From assembly GCF_015665295.1 (NCBI RefSeq), contig NZ_JADFAJ010000012.1:170187-234186 (forward strand): a stretch of 64,000 bases of DNA. Direction: 5' to 3'. This document shows positions 43,981 to 53,101 of the stretch, piece after piece; within the stretch, counting starts at the first letter, position 1, and every line of letters begins with the position of its first letter. The DNA comes from Maricaulis sp. (GTDB lineage: Bacteria > Pseudomonadota > Alphaproteobacteria > Caulobacterales > Maricaulaceae). The position numbers and the translations under genes were made by a program. Under the pieces are notes generated by a model. It was not told the DNA's origin and did no database searches. It saw only the letters and a program-made list of their open reading frames with translations.

Positions 43981-45441
43981 ATGCGACGCTTTCTGGCCAT
44001 CCTGGCGATGTTTTTCCTGGCCGGGCCCGCCCTGTCACAGTCGGAAATACCGGCCGAACCTGTGGCCGAACCTGTGGCCGAACCTGTGGAGGATTATCTC
44101 GACCGGGCCATGCCGGCGGCGTCCGCGCCGGGTCTGGCCTGGGCCATTCTGGACAATGGCCGGATCTGCTCCGGCGTTCGCGGCGCGCTGATTGTCGGCA
44201 GCGGGCAGCCGGTGACGGACGACACGGCCTTCCCGCTCGGTTCGATCTCGAAGGGTTTCACGGCGCTGGCCATCATGCAGCAGGTCGAAGCCGGCCGGCT
44301 CGAGCTGGACGGGGCCATTGCCGATTATCTGGAGTTATTCGAGGGGCAGCCGGGCGCATCGGTCACGATCCGCCAATTGCTGGGCCATACCAGCGGCTAT
44401 TCCACCCTGCAGGGCAATGAGACCGGACCGGGTCCGGATGGTGAGCCCGACACGCTGGCCGCCCGCGTCCGCCAGCTTGCCCGGACCGCGCCGGCTCGCG
44501 AGGCCGGCACAAGCTGGCAGTATTCCAATGCCAATTATCTCATTCTCGGGGCGCTGGTCGAGGCGCTCAGCGGTCTCGATTATGCCCGCTATGTCGAGAC
44601 CCGGATTCTCGATCCGCTGGGCATGGATGACAGTTTCGTCGGTGGCAGTGATCGCGGCGCGAATGCGGTCGTGTCGCGCGGTCATACGCCCTGGTTCGGC
44701 GGGCGGCGTCCACTTGTCGCGGCCGACCAGACGAGGGGCGATCCCATGGCGCCAGCCGGGGGGATCATGGGCAGCGCCGCCGATGTGGCGCGCTATCTGG
44801 CGATGATGATGAATGGCGGGGATGACCTGATCACCGCCGAGCACAAGGCCATGATGCTCCAGCCGGCCAGCCCGCTTGCGCCGCATTATGGTCTGGGCTG
44901 GTCTCTGGATGTGAATTCAGACATGGCGTTCCACACAGGGCTTGTGCCCGGGGCCGAAGCCATTGCCGTCCTCTCGCCGTCGCAGCAGCGCGGCGGTGTG
45001 GTCCTCGTGAACGCCAATAGCGGCATGGGATTTGGGGTGACCGGCGACATCCTCATGGGGATGAGCGCGCTGGCCCTGGGCGATGAGCCGGGCAGGGGCG
45101 GCCGTCATCTGGGCACGCAGAGCCTCTATCTCATGCCTGTGGCCCTGCTGATTCTCTTTCTCGCCGGCACCGTCACGGCCTGGCTGCGCCGCGATGGTTT
45201 GCGGGCAAAGTCGGGCGTCGCCGGGGCTTTCAGCCTGTTCTTCCCGGTCCTCGCGACCCTCGCCATGGCCTGGGTCTTCGTGGACCTGATGCCCAAACTC
45301 TTCGGCGCGCCGCTGATGACGTTCAACCTCTACCAGCCGGACATGGTCATCCTGCTGGTTGCCAGTTCGGTGACCGGCGTCGGCTTCGCCCTGTTCAGAT
45401 TGATCCTGGCCTATACGGGTCGTGGATCGTCTGCCGCCTGA
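43981..45441 (+). CDS. Class C beta-lactamase-like serine hydrolase with C-terminal membrane helices
   Basis: 486 residues from the ATG at 43981 (GGGGGA upstream). Signal peptide MRRFLAILAMFFLAGPALS. A 12-bp unit repeated three times gives AEPVAEPVAEPVE after cleavage. Hydrolase motifs: S-x-x-K in PLGSISKGFTALAIMQQ, Y-x-N in WQYSNANYLILG, and HTG in MAFHTGLVPG. It belongs to the penicillin-binding-protein-like/class C serine hydrolases, with unknown substrate. The last 115 residues have three hydrophobic helices (e.g. LYLMPVALLILFLAGTVTAW), so the enzyme is probably membrane-anchored in the periplasm. It is convergent with KAS III paralog 2, 4 bp apart. Confidence 0.85.
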   Translation: MRRFLAILAMFFLAGPALSQSEIPAEPVAEPVAEPVEDYLDRAMPAASAPGLAWAILDNGRICSGVRGALIVGSGQPVTDDTAFPLGSISKGFTALAIMQQVEAGRLELDGAIADYLELFEGQPGASVTIRQLLGHTSGYSTLQGNETGPGPDGEPDTLAARVRQLARTAPAREAGTSWQYSNANYLILGALVEALSGLDYARYVETRILDPLGMDDSFVGGSDRGANAVVSRGHTPWFGGRRPLVAADQTRGDPMAPAGGIMGSAADVARYLAMMMNGGDDLITAEHKAMMLQPASPLAPHYGLGWSLDVNSDMAFHTGLVPGAEAIAVLSPSQQRGGVVLVNANSGMGFGVTGDILMGMSALALGDEPGRGGRHLGTQSLYLMPVALLILFLAGTVTAWLRRDGLRAKSGVAGAFSLFFPVLATLAMAWVFVDLMPKLFGAPLMTFNLYQPDMVILLVASSVTGVGFALFRLILAYTGRGSSAA

Positions 45442-45445
45442 CGCG

Positions 45446-46561
45446 CTAGAGTTTTTCGACAAACACCGTGCCGGCCGAGTAACCCGCGCCGAAGGAGCAG
45501 ATCAGCCCCTTTTCGCCCGCCTCGAAACCGTCATGATGGCGGTGGAAGGCGACCAGCGAGCCGGCGCCGGCTGTGTTCGCGAACTCGTCGAGAATGACCG
45601 GGGCCTCGTCCTCGGTGAAGTCGCGGCCATAGACCTTCTTCGCCACCATCATGTTCATGTTGATATTGGCCTGGTGCAGCCAGAGGCGCTTCATGTCAGC
45701 CGGCTTGAGGCCGAAATTGCCCATGTCCGAGAGGATCATCTCGGCGACCATCGGGCAGACTTCCTTGAAGACCTTGCGGCCCTCCTGCACGAAATAGCGG
45801 TCCTCGAAGGCCGGTTCCGGCTCTTCCGACGCATTCAGGAAGCCGAAATTGGAGCGGATATTGTTGGAGAACTTGGTCATCAGATTGCGACCGATGATCT
45901 TCCAGCCTTCGCCGCCCGCGACATCCTCATGCTCGATCAGCATGGCCACGGCGACATCGCCAAAGATGAAATGGCTGTCGCGGTCGCGGAAATTGAGCTG
46001 CGGCGTGGTGATTTCGGGCGTTACGACGAGCACGGATTTCGCCATCCCCGTCTCGATCATGTTGACCGCATTGATGATGCCGAAGGTCCCCGAGGAACAG
46101 GCCACCGTCATGTCATAGCCGAAACCCTCAATGCCGAGCGCATCCTGGATCTCGATCGCCATGCACGGATAGGTGCGCTGCATGGAGGTGGCCGAGCAGA
46201 TCACCGCATCGACATCGGCGGCATCACGGCCGGCATGCTCGAGCGCGTCCCTCGCGGCGGCGAGGCCGGCCTCGGCCATCAGCGAGAGCTGGTCATTGGG
46301 GCGCGGTTCGACCCGGGGGCGCATGCGGGCAATGTCCAGAACGCCGGCCTTGTCGATCGAATAGCGCGACTTGATGCCCGAGGCTTTCTCGATGAAGCCG
46401 GAGGAGGAGGGGTTCTTCGCCTCGACCGCGCCGCGCTCGATCGCGTTGGCATTCTCGGCATTGTAGTGCGCGACATAGGCGTTGTAGCAGGCCACGAGTT
46501 CGTCGTTGGAGATGGACTCTTCGGGAGTCCAAAGACCGGTCGACCGGATCACCGCGCTCAT
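45446..46561 (-). CDS. KAS III-like beta-ketoacyl-ACP synthase, paralog 2
   Basis: 371 residues, starting MSAVIRSTGLWTPEESISND. Catalytic Cys in DMTVACSSGTFGIINAVNMI, His in LWLHQANINMNMMV and Asn in LDEFANTAGAGSLV. It aligns with paralog 1 over its length (IRSTG.W.P, SNDELVA.YNA, WLHQANI.M), but differs around the substrate tunnel and in the SMQRTYP stretch. The two flank amt and the serine hydrolase and are both on the minus strand. Likely recent enough duplicates with different acyl substrates. Confidence 0.88.
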   Translation of the reverse strand: MSAVIRSTGLWTPEESISNDELVACYNAYVAHYNAENANAIERGAVEAKNPSSSGFIEKASGIKSRYSIDKAGVLDIARMRPRVEPRPNDQLSLMAEAGLAAARDALEHAGRDAADVDAVICSATSMQRTYPCMAIEIQDALGIEGFGYDMTVACSSGTFGIINAVNMIETGMAKSVLVVTPEITTPQLNFRDRDSHFIFGDVAVAMLIEHEDVAGGEGWKIIGRNLMTKFSNNIRSNFGFLNASEEPEPAFEDRYFVQEGRKVFKEVCPMVAEMILSDMGNFGLKPADMKRLWLHQANINMNMMVAKKVYGRDFTEDEAPVILDEFANTAGAGSLVAFHRHHDGFEAGEKGLICSFGAGYSAGTVFVEKL

Positions 46562-46723
46562 TCACTTCACTCCGCAACCGATGGCACAGGGCGCGCAACT
46601 TAGTGGCTGCCGGTCGAGCCGTCACCTGCGCAGCTGCTTTGCAATCCCTTGCCGGACTTTGACGCCGGGCCATCTCAATGCGAGACCTGTTCCAAACACT
46701 GATGCTTGCCGGGAGAGAGACCC

Positions 46724-47830
<1,107 letters not shown>

Positions 47831-47842
47831 GGCACATCTCGC

Positions 47843-47982
47843 AGGTCCTCGCCCTTGATGGGCGAGGTGGCTGGACGCGCAGCGGCCAGACGGAGTGGGT
47901 GATCGGCGGGGAAGACAGAACGCTGGCGCGTTTCACCCCTTCCGACCCTGCGGGCCACCTTCCCCGTCAAGGGGAAGGACCC
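47843..47982 (-). repeat. F1 palindromic repeat, copy E (inverted)
   Basis: About 140 bp beginning 12 bp after the frmA stop, in the opposite orientation to the other copies. Reading on the minus strand it gives the standard F1 left end (CCTTCCCC...GGGGAAGG), GGGTGAAACGCG and TCACCCACTCCGTCTG boxes, and the right-end hairpin CCTCGCCC...GGGCGAGG. May serve as the 3' end of the frmA transcript (inference). Confidence 0.9.
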
Positions 47983-47992
47983 CTCGGTTGAG

Positions 47993-48063
47993 CGCCGCTT
48001 CGCGGTTTCTCCCTTGAGCTGAAGAAGCGGAGACGGCCTGCTGGCTGACAAGCGATGTATGGA
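47993..48063 (+). repeat. F3 repeat segment, second copy
   Basis: 71 bp matching 39770-39840 (CGCCGCTTCGCGGTTTC.CCC, TTGAGCTGAAGAAGCGG...CGGCCTGCTGGCTGAC). It directly abuts F1 copy E and lacks the left inverted arm seen at 39735-39761. Confidence 0.75.
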
Positions 48064-48145
48064 TGGCTCTGGGCGCCGGGGGGCGCGGCAGGAAGTTACA
48101 AAGCGATCCGGGCGATGCGGGTCCAATCTGGCTTGCCGCGAGCCT

Positions 48146-48251
48146 TTCCCTCTCCCTTGGGAGAGGGACAGGGTGAGGGGTAAATCCCCGGGCCCGCAGG
48201 AATAATCCCCCTCATCCGCCGCTTCGCGGCACCTTCTCCCCGGGGAGAAGG
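48146..48251 (+). repeat. Third palindromic element, F1-like architecture
   Basis: About 106 bp. Left end CCCTCTCCCTTGGGAGAGGG is a hairpin, followed by ACAGGGTGAGGGG; the right side has CCCTCATCCGCCGCTTCGCGG, then CACCTTCTCCCCGGGGAGAAGG, another hairpin. This layout of two end hairpins around GGGTGA and TCA-CC-CG boxes parallels F1 and F2. Elements of this sequence type are common in proteobacteria as I recall. Confidence 0.7.
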
Positions 48252-48337
48252 AACGTTGTGCACAACGGGGATAAGCCGGAAATCCAGGCCGTGCCGGGAC
48301 AAGGCCAGCGACTTGCCTTCCGTTCGCCTCATCAAAT

Positions 48338-48356
48338 TGATAGCATCACGCTATCA
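48338..48356. promoter_or_regulatory. Putative antitoxin operator
   Basis: Inverted repeat GATAGC-ATCAC-GCTATC at roughly 48339-48355, about 12 bp upstream of the antitoxin ATG and adjacent to its AGGAG Shine-Dalgarno. Position and symmetry fit an RHH antitoxin operator for autoregulation; binding is inference. Confidence 0.55.
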
Positions 48357-48366
48357 GGAGGCGTCC

Positions 48367-48606
48367 ATGGGTCAGGTGATCATTCGCAATCTTGACGACG
48401 CGGTCGTGGCCAATCTCAAGCGGATGGCGGCGCGCGAGGAGAAATCGTTGGAGCAGTTCCTGCGGGAAGTTCTGGCGGCAAAGGCACGCGAGGATCGCGA
48501 AGCGTTCATTGAATTCGCGCGAGGCGTTCGGGAACGCTCGAAGCCGGTGTTCAGGGACGCCACAGAGCTGATCCGTGAAGACCGTGACAAAGGGCACTCG
48601 GTGTGA
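48367..48606 (+). CDS. FitA/VapB-like antitoxin
   Basis: 79 residues from the ATG at 48367. N-terminal ribbon-helix-helix domain: MGQVIIRNLDDAVVANLKRM, then AAREEKSLEQFLREVLAAKA, matching FitA-type RHH antitoxins. The C-terminal part (EFARGVRERSKPVF...ELIREDRD) would bind the toxin. The stop overlaps the PIN-domain start (GTGA). Such operons are normally autorepressed; GATAGCATCACGCTATC, an inverted repeat at about 48338-48356, lies just upstream and is a plausible operator. Neighbours on the left are repeats, pointing to a mobile insertion. Confidence 0.85.
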   Translation: MGQVIIRNLDDAVVANLKRMAAREEKSLEQFLREVLAAKAREDREAFIEFARGVRERSKPVFRDATELIREDRDKGHSV

Positions 48607-49034
48607 AGGCCTGTGTGCTGGATGCCAGTGTCGCCGTGAAGGTGTTCGTGGAAGACAGATACAGCGACCAGGCCGCTTCGGTGATGCGCCGATACACACC
48701 GGCGGCACCGGGCATCATCCTGTCTGAAACCGCCAATGCCTTCTGGCTCTATCTGCGGCAGGGTGTGGTTCAGATCACCGACATGCGCCTGGCGATTCGG
48801 AAACTGGCCGCGCTGGTTACAGTCTGTCCGGACGAGGAGCTCGTCGAGGATGCCTTGGCAATGGCCGCCGAGCTGGACCATCCCGTCTATGACTGTCTCT
48901 ACATGGCCCTCGCCAGGCGTGAGGGACTGCCAATAATCAGTGCGGACAAGCGCATGATCAAGCTGGCCAGCGAGCAGTTGAAGATCGAGACCATCCCCCT
49001 CTCCACCATTCCCATCGAGGACGACGCACCATGA
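48603..49034 (+). CDS. PIN-domain ribonuclease toxin (FitB/VapC-like)
   Basis: 143 residues from a GTG overlapping the antitoxin stop. PIN-domain acidic residues are present: Asp in ACVLDASVAVKVF (residue 7), Glu in IILSETANAFW, Asp in HPVYDCLYMALARR and Asp in IISADKRMIK. PIN toxins are Mg-dependent RNases that cleave tRNA or other RNA. The stop overlaps the next gene start (ATGA), so the pair is translationally linked to the hypothetical, metallo-beta-lactamase and fghA genes downstream. Confidence 0.9.
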   Translation: MKACVLDASVAVKVFVEDRYSDQAASVMRRYTPAAPGIILSETANAFWLYLRQGVVQITDMRLAIRKLAALVTVCPDEELVEDALAMAAELDHPVYDCLYMALARREGLPIISADKRMIKLASEQLKIETIPLSTIPIEDDAP

Positions 49035-49414
49035 GTTTTTCGCTCGACTGGTTTGAAGTGCAGGAAGTCCAGGCCGCTGGCTTCGAAGATGAGCTGCGGC
49101 GTGAATGTGTGCCGGGACATGTGTTGTACGGGCTGGAAGTGCGGGCTGTCGCGACGGCGGACTGGTCGGATGATGCGCTGTTCGAACAGGAGGATGGCCG
49201 CTGGGCCCTGGTGCATCTGGCCTGGAGGACGGAGACCGATCCGAAATGGCCGGGAACGGCGATCTATCCGGACCTTGAATCCGTTCCGAAGCAATTGCAT
49301 TCAGAGTTCGAGGCACGCCCGGGGCGTGATTTGCCACAAGAAGACTGTTGCAGCGTCCTGCCCACGCCATATTTGGCCGCAAGCGTGGCTGCGGCGAGGG
49401 AGGATCATCCATGA
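49031..49414 (+). CDS. Conserved hypothetical protein next to formaldehyde-oxidation genes
   Basis: 127 residues, overlapping the toxin stop (ATGA) and the metallo-beta-lactamase start (ATGA). Sequence: SFSLDWFEVQEVQAAGFEDE, then GHVLYGLEVRAVATADWSDD and WALVHLAWRTETDPKWPGTA. The pattern D-W-F, GH.LYG..V.A.A...D.D..L, VHL.W is recurrent in alphaproteobacterial hypothetical proteins as I recall. No signal, no metal motif. The C-terminus has a CC pair. Function unknown. Confidence 0.7.
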   Translation: MSFSLDWFEVQEVQAAGFEDELRRECVPGHVLYGLEVRAVATADWSDDALFEQEDGRWALVHLAWRTETDPKWPGTAIYPDLESVPKQLHSEFEARPGRDLPQEDCCSVLPTPYLAASVAAAREDHP

Positions 49415-50130
49415 AATTCATGCTTCTGGCTGCGGCACTGGTGATGAGCCAGGCAGAGGAGACGCCGCGGATCGACATCGAGCCTGTCGCGGACGGGGTC
49501 TGGCGCCATGTCAGCTTTCAGGATCTGGGCGGGGCAGCGCCGACACCGTCCAACGGGTTGGTGATCGAGACCCCGGTCGGTCTGGTCCTGGTCGACACCG
49601 CCTGGGGCGAGGCGGAGACCCGGCAATTGCTGGCGGTTATCGAGCGCCAGTTTGGCCAGCGTGTCATCGCGGCCATTGTCACGCATGCCCATGAGGACCG
49701 GATTGGCGGGGCCGATGTGCTGGCAGCGGCTGACATCCCTGTATATGCCACGCCGGAGATCAATGCGGCCGCGCGTGAACGCGGCCTGCCCGAGGCGGCC
49801 CACGCACTGGGCGAGGGCCTGCCGCCGGCGCTGATGGTCGCCGGGCTGAGCTGGTTGGCGGTGGAGGGCGGTCATGCGCGCGAAAACATCGTGGTTTATC
49901 ACGCTCCCAGCCGGACCCTGTTCGGCGGCTGTTTCATCCGTCCGCTGGAGTATCGCGGCGTGGGCTATGTCGAGGATGGCGATGTGCCCGCCTGGCCCGC
50001 GGCACTGGAACGGGCGCGCGCGGCCTATCTCGAGGCCGTGCATGTCGTGCCGGGACATGGTCAGGTGGGCGGCCCGGAGCTGATCACCCACACGATTGAG
50101 CAGGTGGAAGCCGCGCTGGAGGAGAACTGA
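49411..50130 (+). CDS. Subclass B1-like metallo-beta-lactamase
   Basis: 239 residues from the ATG at 49411 with a short signal-like N-terminus (MKFMLLAAALVMSQA). Zinc ligands match subclass B1: HAHED in IVTHAHEDRIGGADVL (H-x-H-x-D), the third His in VEGGHARENIVVYH, the Cys in TLFGGCFIRPLEY and the His in VVPGHGQVGG. The usual Lys after GGC.VK is Arg here. The B1 tail (WPAALERARAAY...GGPELITHTIEQV) is present. It may hydrolyse beta-lactams, or serve as a thioester hydrolase linked to fghA, 4 bp downstream. Start overlaps the preceding stop by 4 bp. Confidence 0.85.
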   Translation: MKFMLLAAALVMSQAEETPRIDIEPVADGVWRHVSFQDLGGAAPTPSNGLVIETPVGLVLVDTAWGEAETRQLLAVIERQFGQRVIAAIVTHAHEDRIGGADVLAAADIPVYATPEINAAARERGLPEAAHALGEGLPPALMVAGLSWLAVEGGHARENIVVYHAPSRTLFGGCFIRPLEYRGVGYVEDGDVPAWPAALERARAAYLEAVHVVPGHGQVGGPELITHTIEQVEAALEEN

Positions 50131-50134
50131 CCCG

Positions 50135-50974
50135 ATGCAAACCGTTTCCAGCTGGACCTCTTTCGGCGGCACCCTGTCCGTCCATGATCATGACAGCGAG
50201 GCCTGTCACGGGGTGATGCGGTTTGCGGTCTACACGCCGCCGCAGGCCCGGAACGGGCCGGTGCCGGTGGTCTGGTATCTCTCGGGCCTCACCTGCAACT
50301 GGTCGAATGTGATGGAAAAATCCGGCCTCCAGCGTGTCGCCAGCGAGCTCGGCCTGATGGTGGTGGCGCCGGACACCTCGCCGCGCGGCGCCGATGTGGC
50401 CGATGACGAGGCCTATGATCTGGGCCAGGGCGCGGGCTTCTATCTCGACGCCACCGAGCCGCCCTGGACGCCGCACTTCTCGATGGAGACCTATGTCGCG
50501 CATGAATTGCCGGCCCTGGTCGGCGCCCATTTTCCCGCCGACATGGACCGCCAGGCCATCATGGGCCATTCCATGGGCGGGCATGGCGCACTGACGCTCA
50601 ATTTCCGCCATCCCGGCCGCTATGCTTCGGTGTCGGCCTTCGCGCCGATCGTGGCGCCGTCGAAAGTGCCCTGGGGGCAGAAGGCGTTCGCCGCCTATCT
50701 GGGCGATGAGTGTGCGGCCCGGGGCGAGCATGATGCCTGTGAACTGGTCAGGCGCCAGCCGACCGGCCAGATGATCCTGATCGATCAGGGCGAGGCGGAT
50801 CAATTCCTCGAGGAACAATTGCGCCCGGAGCTGTTCGAGGCGGCCTGCCGGGAGGTGGGACAGTCGGTGACCGTCCGCAGCCATCCCGGCTATGACCATT
50901 CCTACTGGTTCATCGCCAGCTTCATCGAGGACCATTTGCGTCATCACGCCAGGGCGCTGGGCACCGGCGACTGA
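50135..50974 (+). CDS. fghA: S-formylglutathione hydrolase
   Basis: 279 residues from the ATG at 50135. Esterase D family: LSGLTCNWSNVMEKSGLQRV near residue 50, nucleophile in GHSMGGHGALTLNFRHP (Ser), the acidic residue near LIDQGEADQFL and His in HPGYDHSYWFIASF. It hydrolyses S-formylglutathione to formate and glutathione, completing the pathway begun by frmA. Transcribed directly after the metallo-beta-lactamase. Confidence 0.95.
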   Translation: MQTVSSWTSFGGTLSVHDHDSEACHGVMRFAVYTPPQARNGPVPVVWYLSGLTCNWSNVMEKSGLQRVASELGLMVVAPDTSPRGADVADDEAYDLGQGAGFYLDATEPPWTPHFSMETYVAHELPALVGAHFPADMDRQAIMGHSMGGHGALTLNFRHPGRYASVSAFAPIVAPSKVPWGQKAFAAYLGDECAARGEHDACELVRRQPTGQMILIDQGEADQFLEEQLRPELFEAACREVGQSVTVRSHPGYDHSYWFIASFIEDHLRHHARALGTGD

Positions 50975-51000
50975 ACCGTCAGGGCTGGTCGGGCCTCGCC

Positions 51001-51243
51001 CTAGAACGGATCCCGGCGATAATCCTCCGGCCGTTCGACGCGGTGGCGCGGGCGCATTTCCTCGTCGCCATCCCCGTCATCGCAGATCCACTCACCCGGC
51101 GCCGCCGGATCATGCGGACCGGCCGGCCGGCATTCGCCGGCGCCCAGTTCTCCGGCCGAGGGCAGGTTGGGATCGCGGCCTTTTTCCAGCCAGGCGCAGC
51201 CGGACAGGGCGACAGCAGAGATACAAATCAGGATGAGGCGCAT
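51001..51243 (-). CDS. Small lipoprotein
   Basis: 80 residues from the ATG at 51243. Signal peptide MRLILICISAVALSGCAWLE with a lipobox (LSGC), so lipidation is at Cys16. The mature part is short and acidic, with two Cys (AGECRPAG and GEWICDDGD) that may pair, then an Arg-rich end (RPRHRVERPEDYRRDPF). No known family. It overlaps nothing and is convergent with fghA. Confidence 0.65.
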   Translation of the reverse strand: MRLILICISAVALSGCAWLEKGRDPNLPSAGELGAGECRPAGPHDPAAPGEWICDDGDGDEEMRPRHRVERPEDYRRDPF

Positions 51244-51342
51244 GACAACGCTCCGATGCGGGCTCCCCAGCCGGCGCATGGGGTGAGTTTAGCGGGTGGG
51301 GGAGAAGGAGCAAGGGACGGACGAGGGTTTGCTATTCCTCTT

Positions 51343-51494
51343 GTCATCCCGGCCGGATGGCCTGCGAAGGCAGGCCTGATCACCGTCATCCCCCGGTGGC
51401 CGCGCAGCGGACGTCCGGGGGACCTCAACAATGACGTCGACCGGGTAGACGAGGTCCCCCGGATCACGGCCTTGCCGTGACCGTGGGATGACGG
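51343..51494. repeat. Palindromic GTCATCCC...GGGATGAC element
   Basis: The intergenic space 51244-51536 contains about 150 bp bounded by TCATCCCGG at left and GTGGGATGACGG at right, with internal segments (CGTCATCCCCCGG, GTCCGGGGGACC, GGTCCCCCGGATCACGG) that are mutually complementary. It belongs to the widespread class of GTCATCCC-type intergenic repeats. Single copy in this window. Confidence 0.65.
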
Positions 51495-51536
51495 TTGAAA
51501 GGGAGGGGCAGGGTCTGCTGGGCGGATCCGGCGCCC

Positions 51537-52115
51537 CTACCGCACCAACCCCTGCACCGCCGCATGCCGCGGACAGGTCACCTCGTGGTCATTGACCATC
51601 CCGACCGCCTCCATGAAGGCATAGACAATCGTCGGGCCGACAAACTTGAAGCCGCGCTTTTTCAGGTCCTTTGAGAGGGTCTCCGACAGCGCCGTCCTGG
51701 TCGGCACGTCCTTGAGCGCCGCATAGCGGTTCTGGATCGGCGTGCCGTCGACGAAGCCCCACAGATAGTCCGCGAAGTCCTCGCCGTTTTCGCGCATGGC
51801 GATATAGGCCTTCGCATTGCCGATGGCGGCTTCGATCTTGGATTTCGAGCGGATGATGCCGGGGTCGGCGAGCAGGCGCTCGCGGTCGGTATCGGTATAG
51901 GCGGCGATCCGGTCCGGGTCGAAACCGTGGAAGGCGGCGCGCATTGTCTCGCGCTTGCGCAATATGGTGATCCAGGCGAGGCCGGCCTGGAATCCGTCCA
52001 GCATCAGTTTTTCCCACAGGGCGCGGGCGTCATATTCCGGCACGCCCCATTCGGTGTCGTGATACTCGGCATAGATCGGATCGGGCGAATTCACCCAGGC
52101 GCAGCGCTGGTTCAT
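51537..52115 (-). CDS. tag: DNA-3-methyladenine glycosylase I
   Basis: 192 residues from the ATG at 52115. Base-excision repair enzyme for 3-methyladenine. The N-terminus RCAWVNSPDPIYAEYHDTEW carries the zinc Cys and His, and the C-terminal NDHEVTCPRHAAV supplies the second His-Cys pair, the Tag zinc snap. ALWEKLMLDGFQAGLAWITI and RSKSKIEAAIGNAKAY are family core segments. Normal length. An upstream longer frame is not needed. Confidence 0.95.
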   Translation of the reverse strand: MNQRCAWVNSPDPIYAEYHDTEWGVPEYDARALWEKLMLDGFQAGLAWITILRKRETMRAAFHGFDPDRIAAYTDTDRERLLADPGIIRSKSKIEAAIGNAKAYIAMRENGEDFADYLWGFVDGTPIQNRYAALKDVPTRTALSETLSKDLKKRGFKFVGPTIVYAFMEAVGMVNDHEVTCPRHAAVQGLVR

Positions 52116-52213
52116 GGGGTGGTCCTTGCTAGATCGCGGAAGTGCACCCTGTTCCGCCCACCCTGCCAAGCCGGTTTGCCGCGCCCTGCTGACAGCGTCG
52201 TGGCAACAGAGTG

Positions 52214-53035
52214 CTAAACCTTCGGCGCCGCTTCCAGATCGGCCCAGAATTCGTCCGGGACGACGATCGAGGCTTCCTGGCCGTCGGCTTCGCAATAATG
52301 TTCGGCGGCGCGCAGCCGGTCGAGACGGGCGAGGATGACGGCGTGGTGGCCGAGGCTGGAGCTGATCGCACCGACCGTGGTCGGCCCGGCCATGATGCCG
52401 GTGCCGGGCGGCGGGGCCGCGGCGGCGAAGACGGCGGGCAGGGAGCGCTTGCGGATGGTGCCGCGGCGTTTCATGCGGGAGACGACTTCCTGGCCGATGA
52501 AACAGCCCTTCTTCCAGCCGACACCGCCAAAGGCGTCGAGATTGACGTCGGTAGGGAAGACCTCGGCCTCGCCATAATCGCGTCCGAAGGCGGGCACACC
52601 GGCCTCGATCTCGATCACGTCGAGGGCGCGTTCCTCGCTGCCGGCTTCGGCAAGCCCGCGATGAACACGACCAGCCAGGCGCGGGTCTGCGGCGCTGCCC
52701 GGGAAGGGCGAGGTGGACCAGACGGCGACGAGGTCACCATGCAGCACGATCTCGGCCTTCGCGCGCAGCTTGAACATTGTCAGCCGCTTGAGCAGGCCCT
52801 CGGCGGCGCTCGCGGGGACGTCCAGCCAAAGCGTCTCGCCGTCCGCGAAGATCAGGAAATCGACCAGGATCTTGCCTTGCGGGGTGAGCAGGGCGCCGGG
52901 GCGGCACTGCCCGTCTTCCAGGCTGATGACATCGGCTGTGATGACGCGTTGCAGAAGATCACGGGCGTCCGGGCCGGCGACCGACAGGATGCGGCGAGCG
53001 GGCAGGATGAAGGGCAGGGCGGCGGGTGTGTTCAT
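52214..53035 (-). CDS. ygfZ: YgfZ-like folate-binding Fe-S cluster protein
   Basis: 273 residues from the ATG at 53035. Related to the GcvT fold. The YgfZ signature K-G-C-(FY)-x-G-Q-E is seen as KKGCFIGQEVVSRMKRRGTI, preceded by FPTDVNLDAFGGVGW. YgfZ/IBA57 helps maturation or repair of Fe-S enzymes with tetrahydrofolate. Divergent from the glycosyltransferase gene with a 66-bp gap. Confidence 0.93.
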   Translation of the reverse strand: MNTPAALPFILPARRILSVAGPDARDLLQRVITADVISLEDGQCRPGALLTPQGKILVDFLIFADGETLWLDVPASAAEGLLKRLTMFKLRAKAEIVLHGDLVAVWSTSPFPGSAADPRLAGRVHRGLAEAGSEERALDVIEIEAGVPAFGRDYGEAEVFPTDVNLDAFGGVGWKKGCFIGQEVVSRMKRRGTIRKRSLPAVFAAAAPPPGTGIMAGPTTVGAISSSLGHHAVILARLDRLRAAEHYCEADGQEASIVVPDEFWADLEAAPKV

Positions 53036-53101
53036 GGCACCGATATAGTCATTGCGTCCGTCTCTGGCCAAGCCCTTCTCGTCGCGCTATCTGCGGTGCC
53101 C

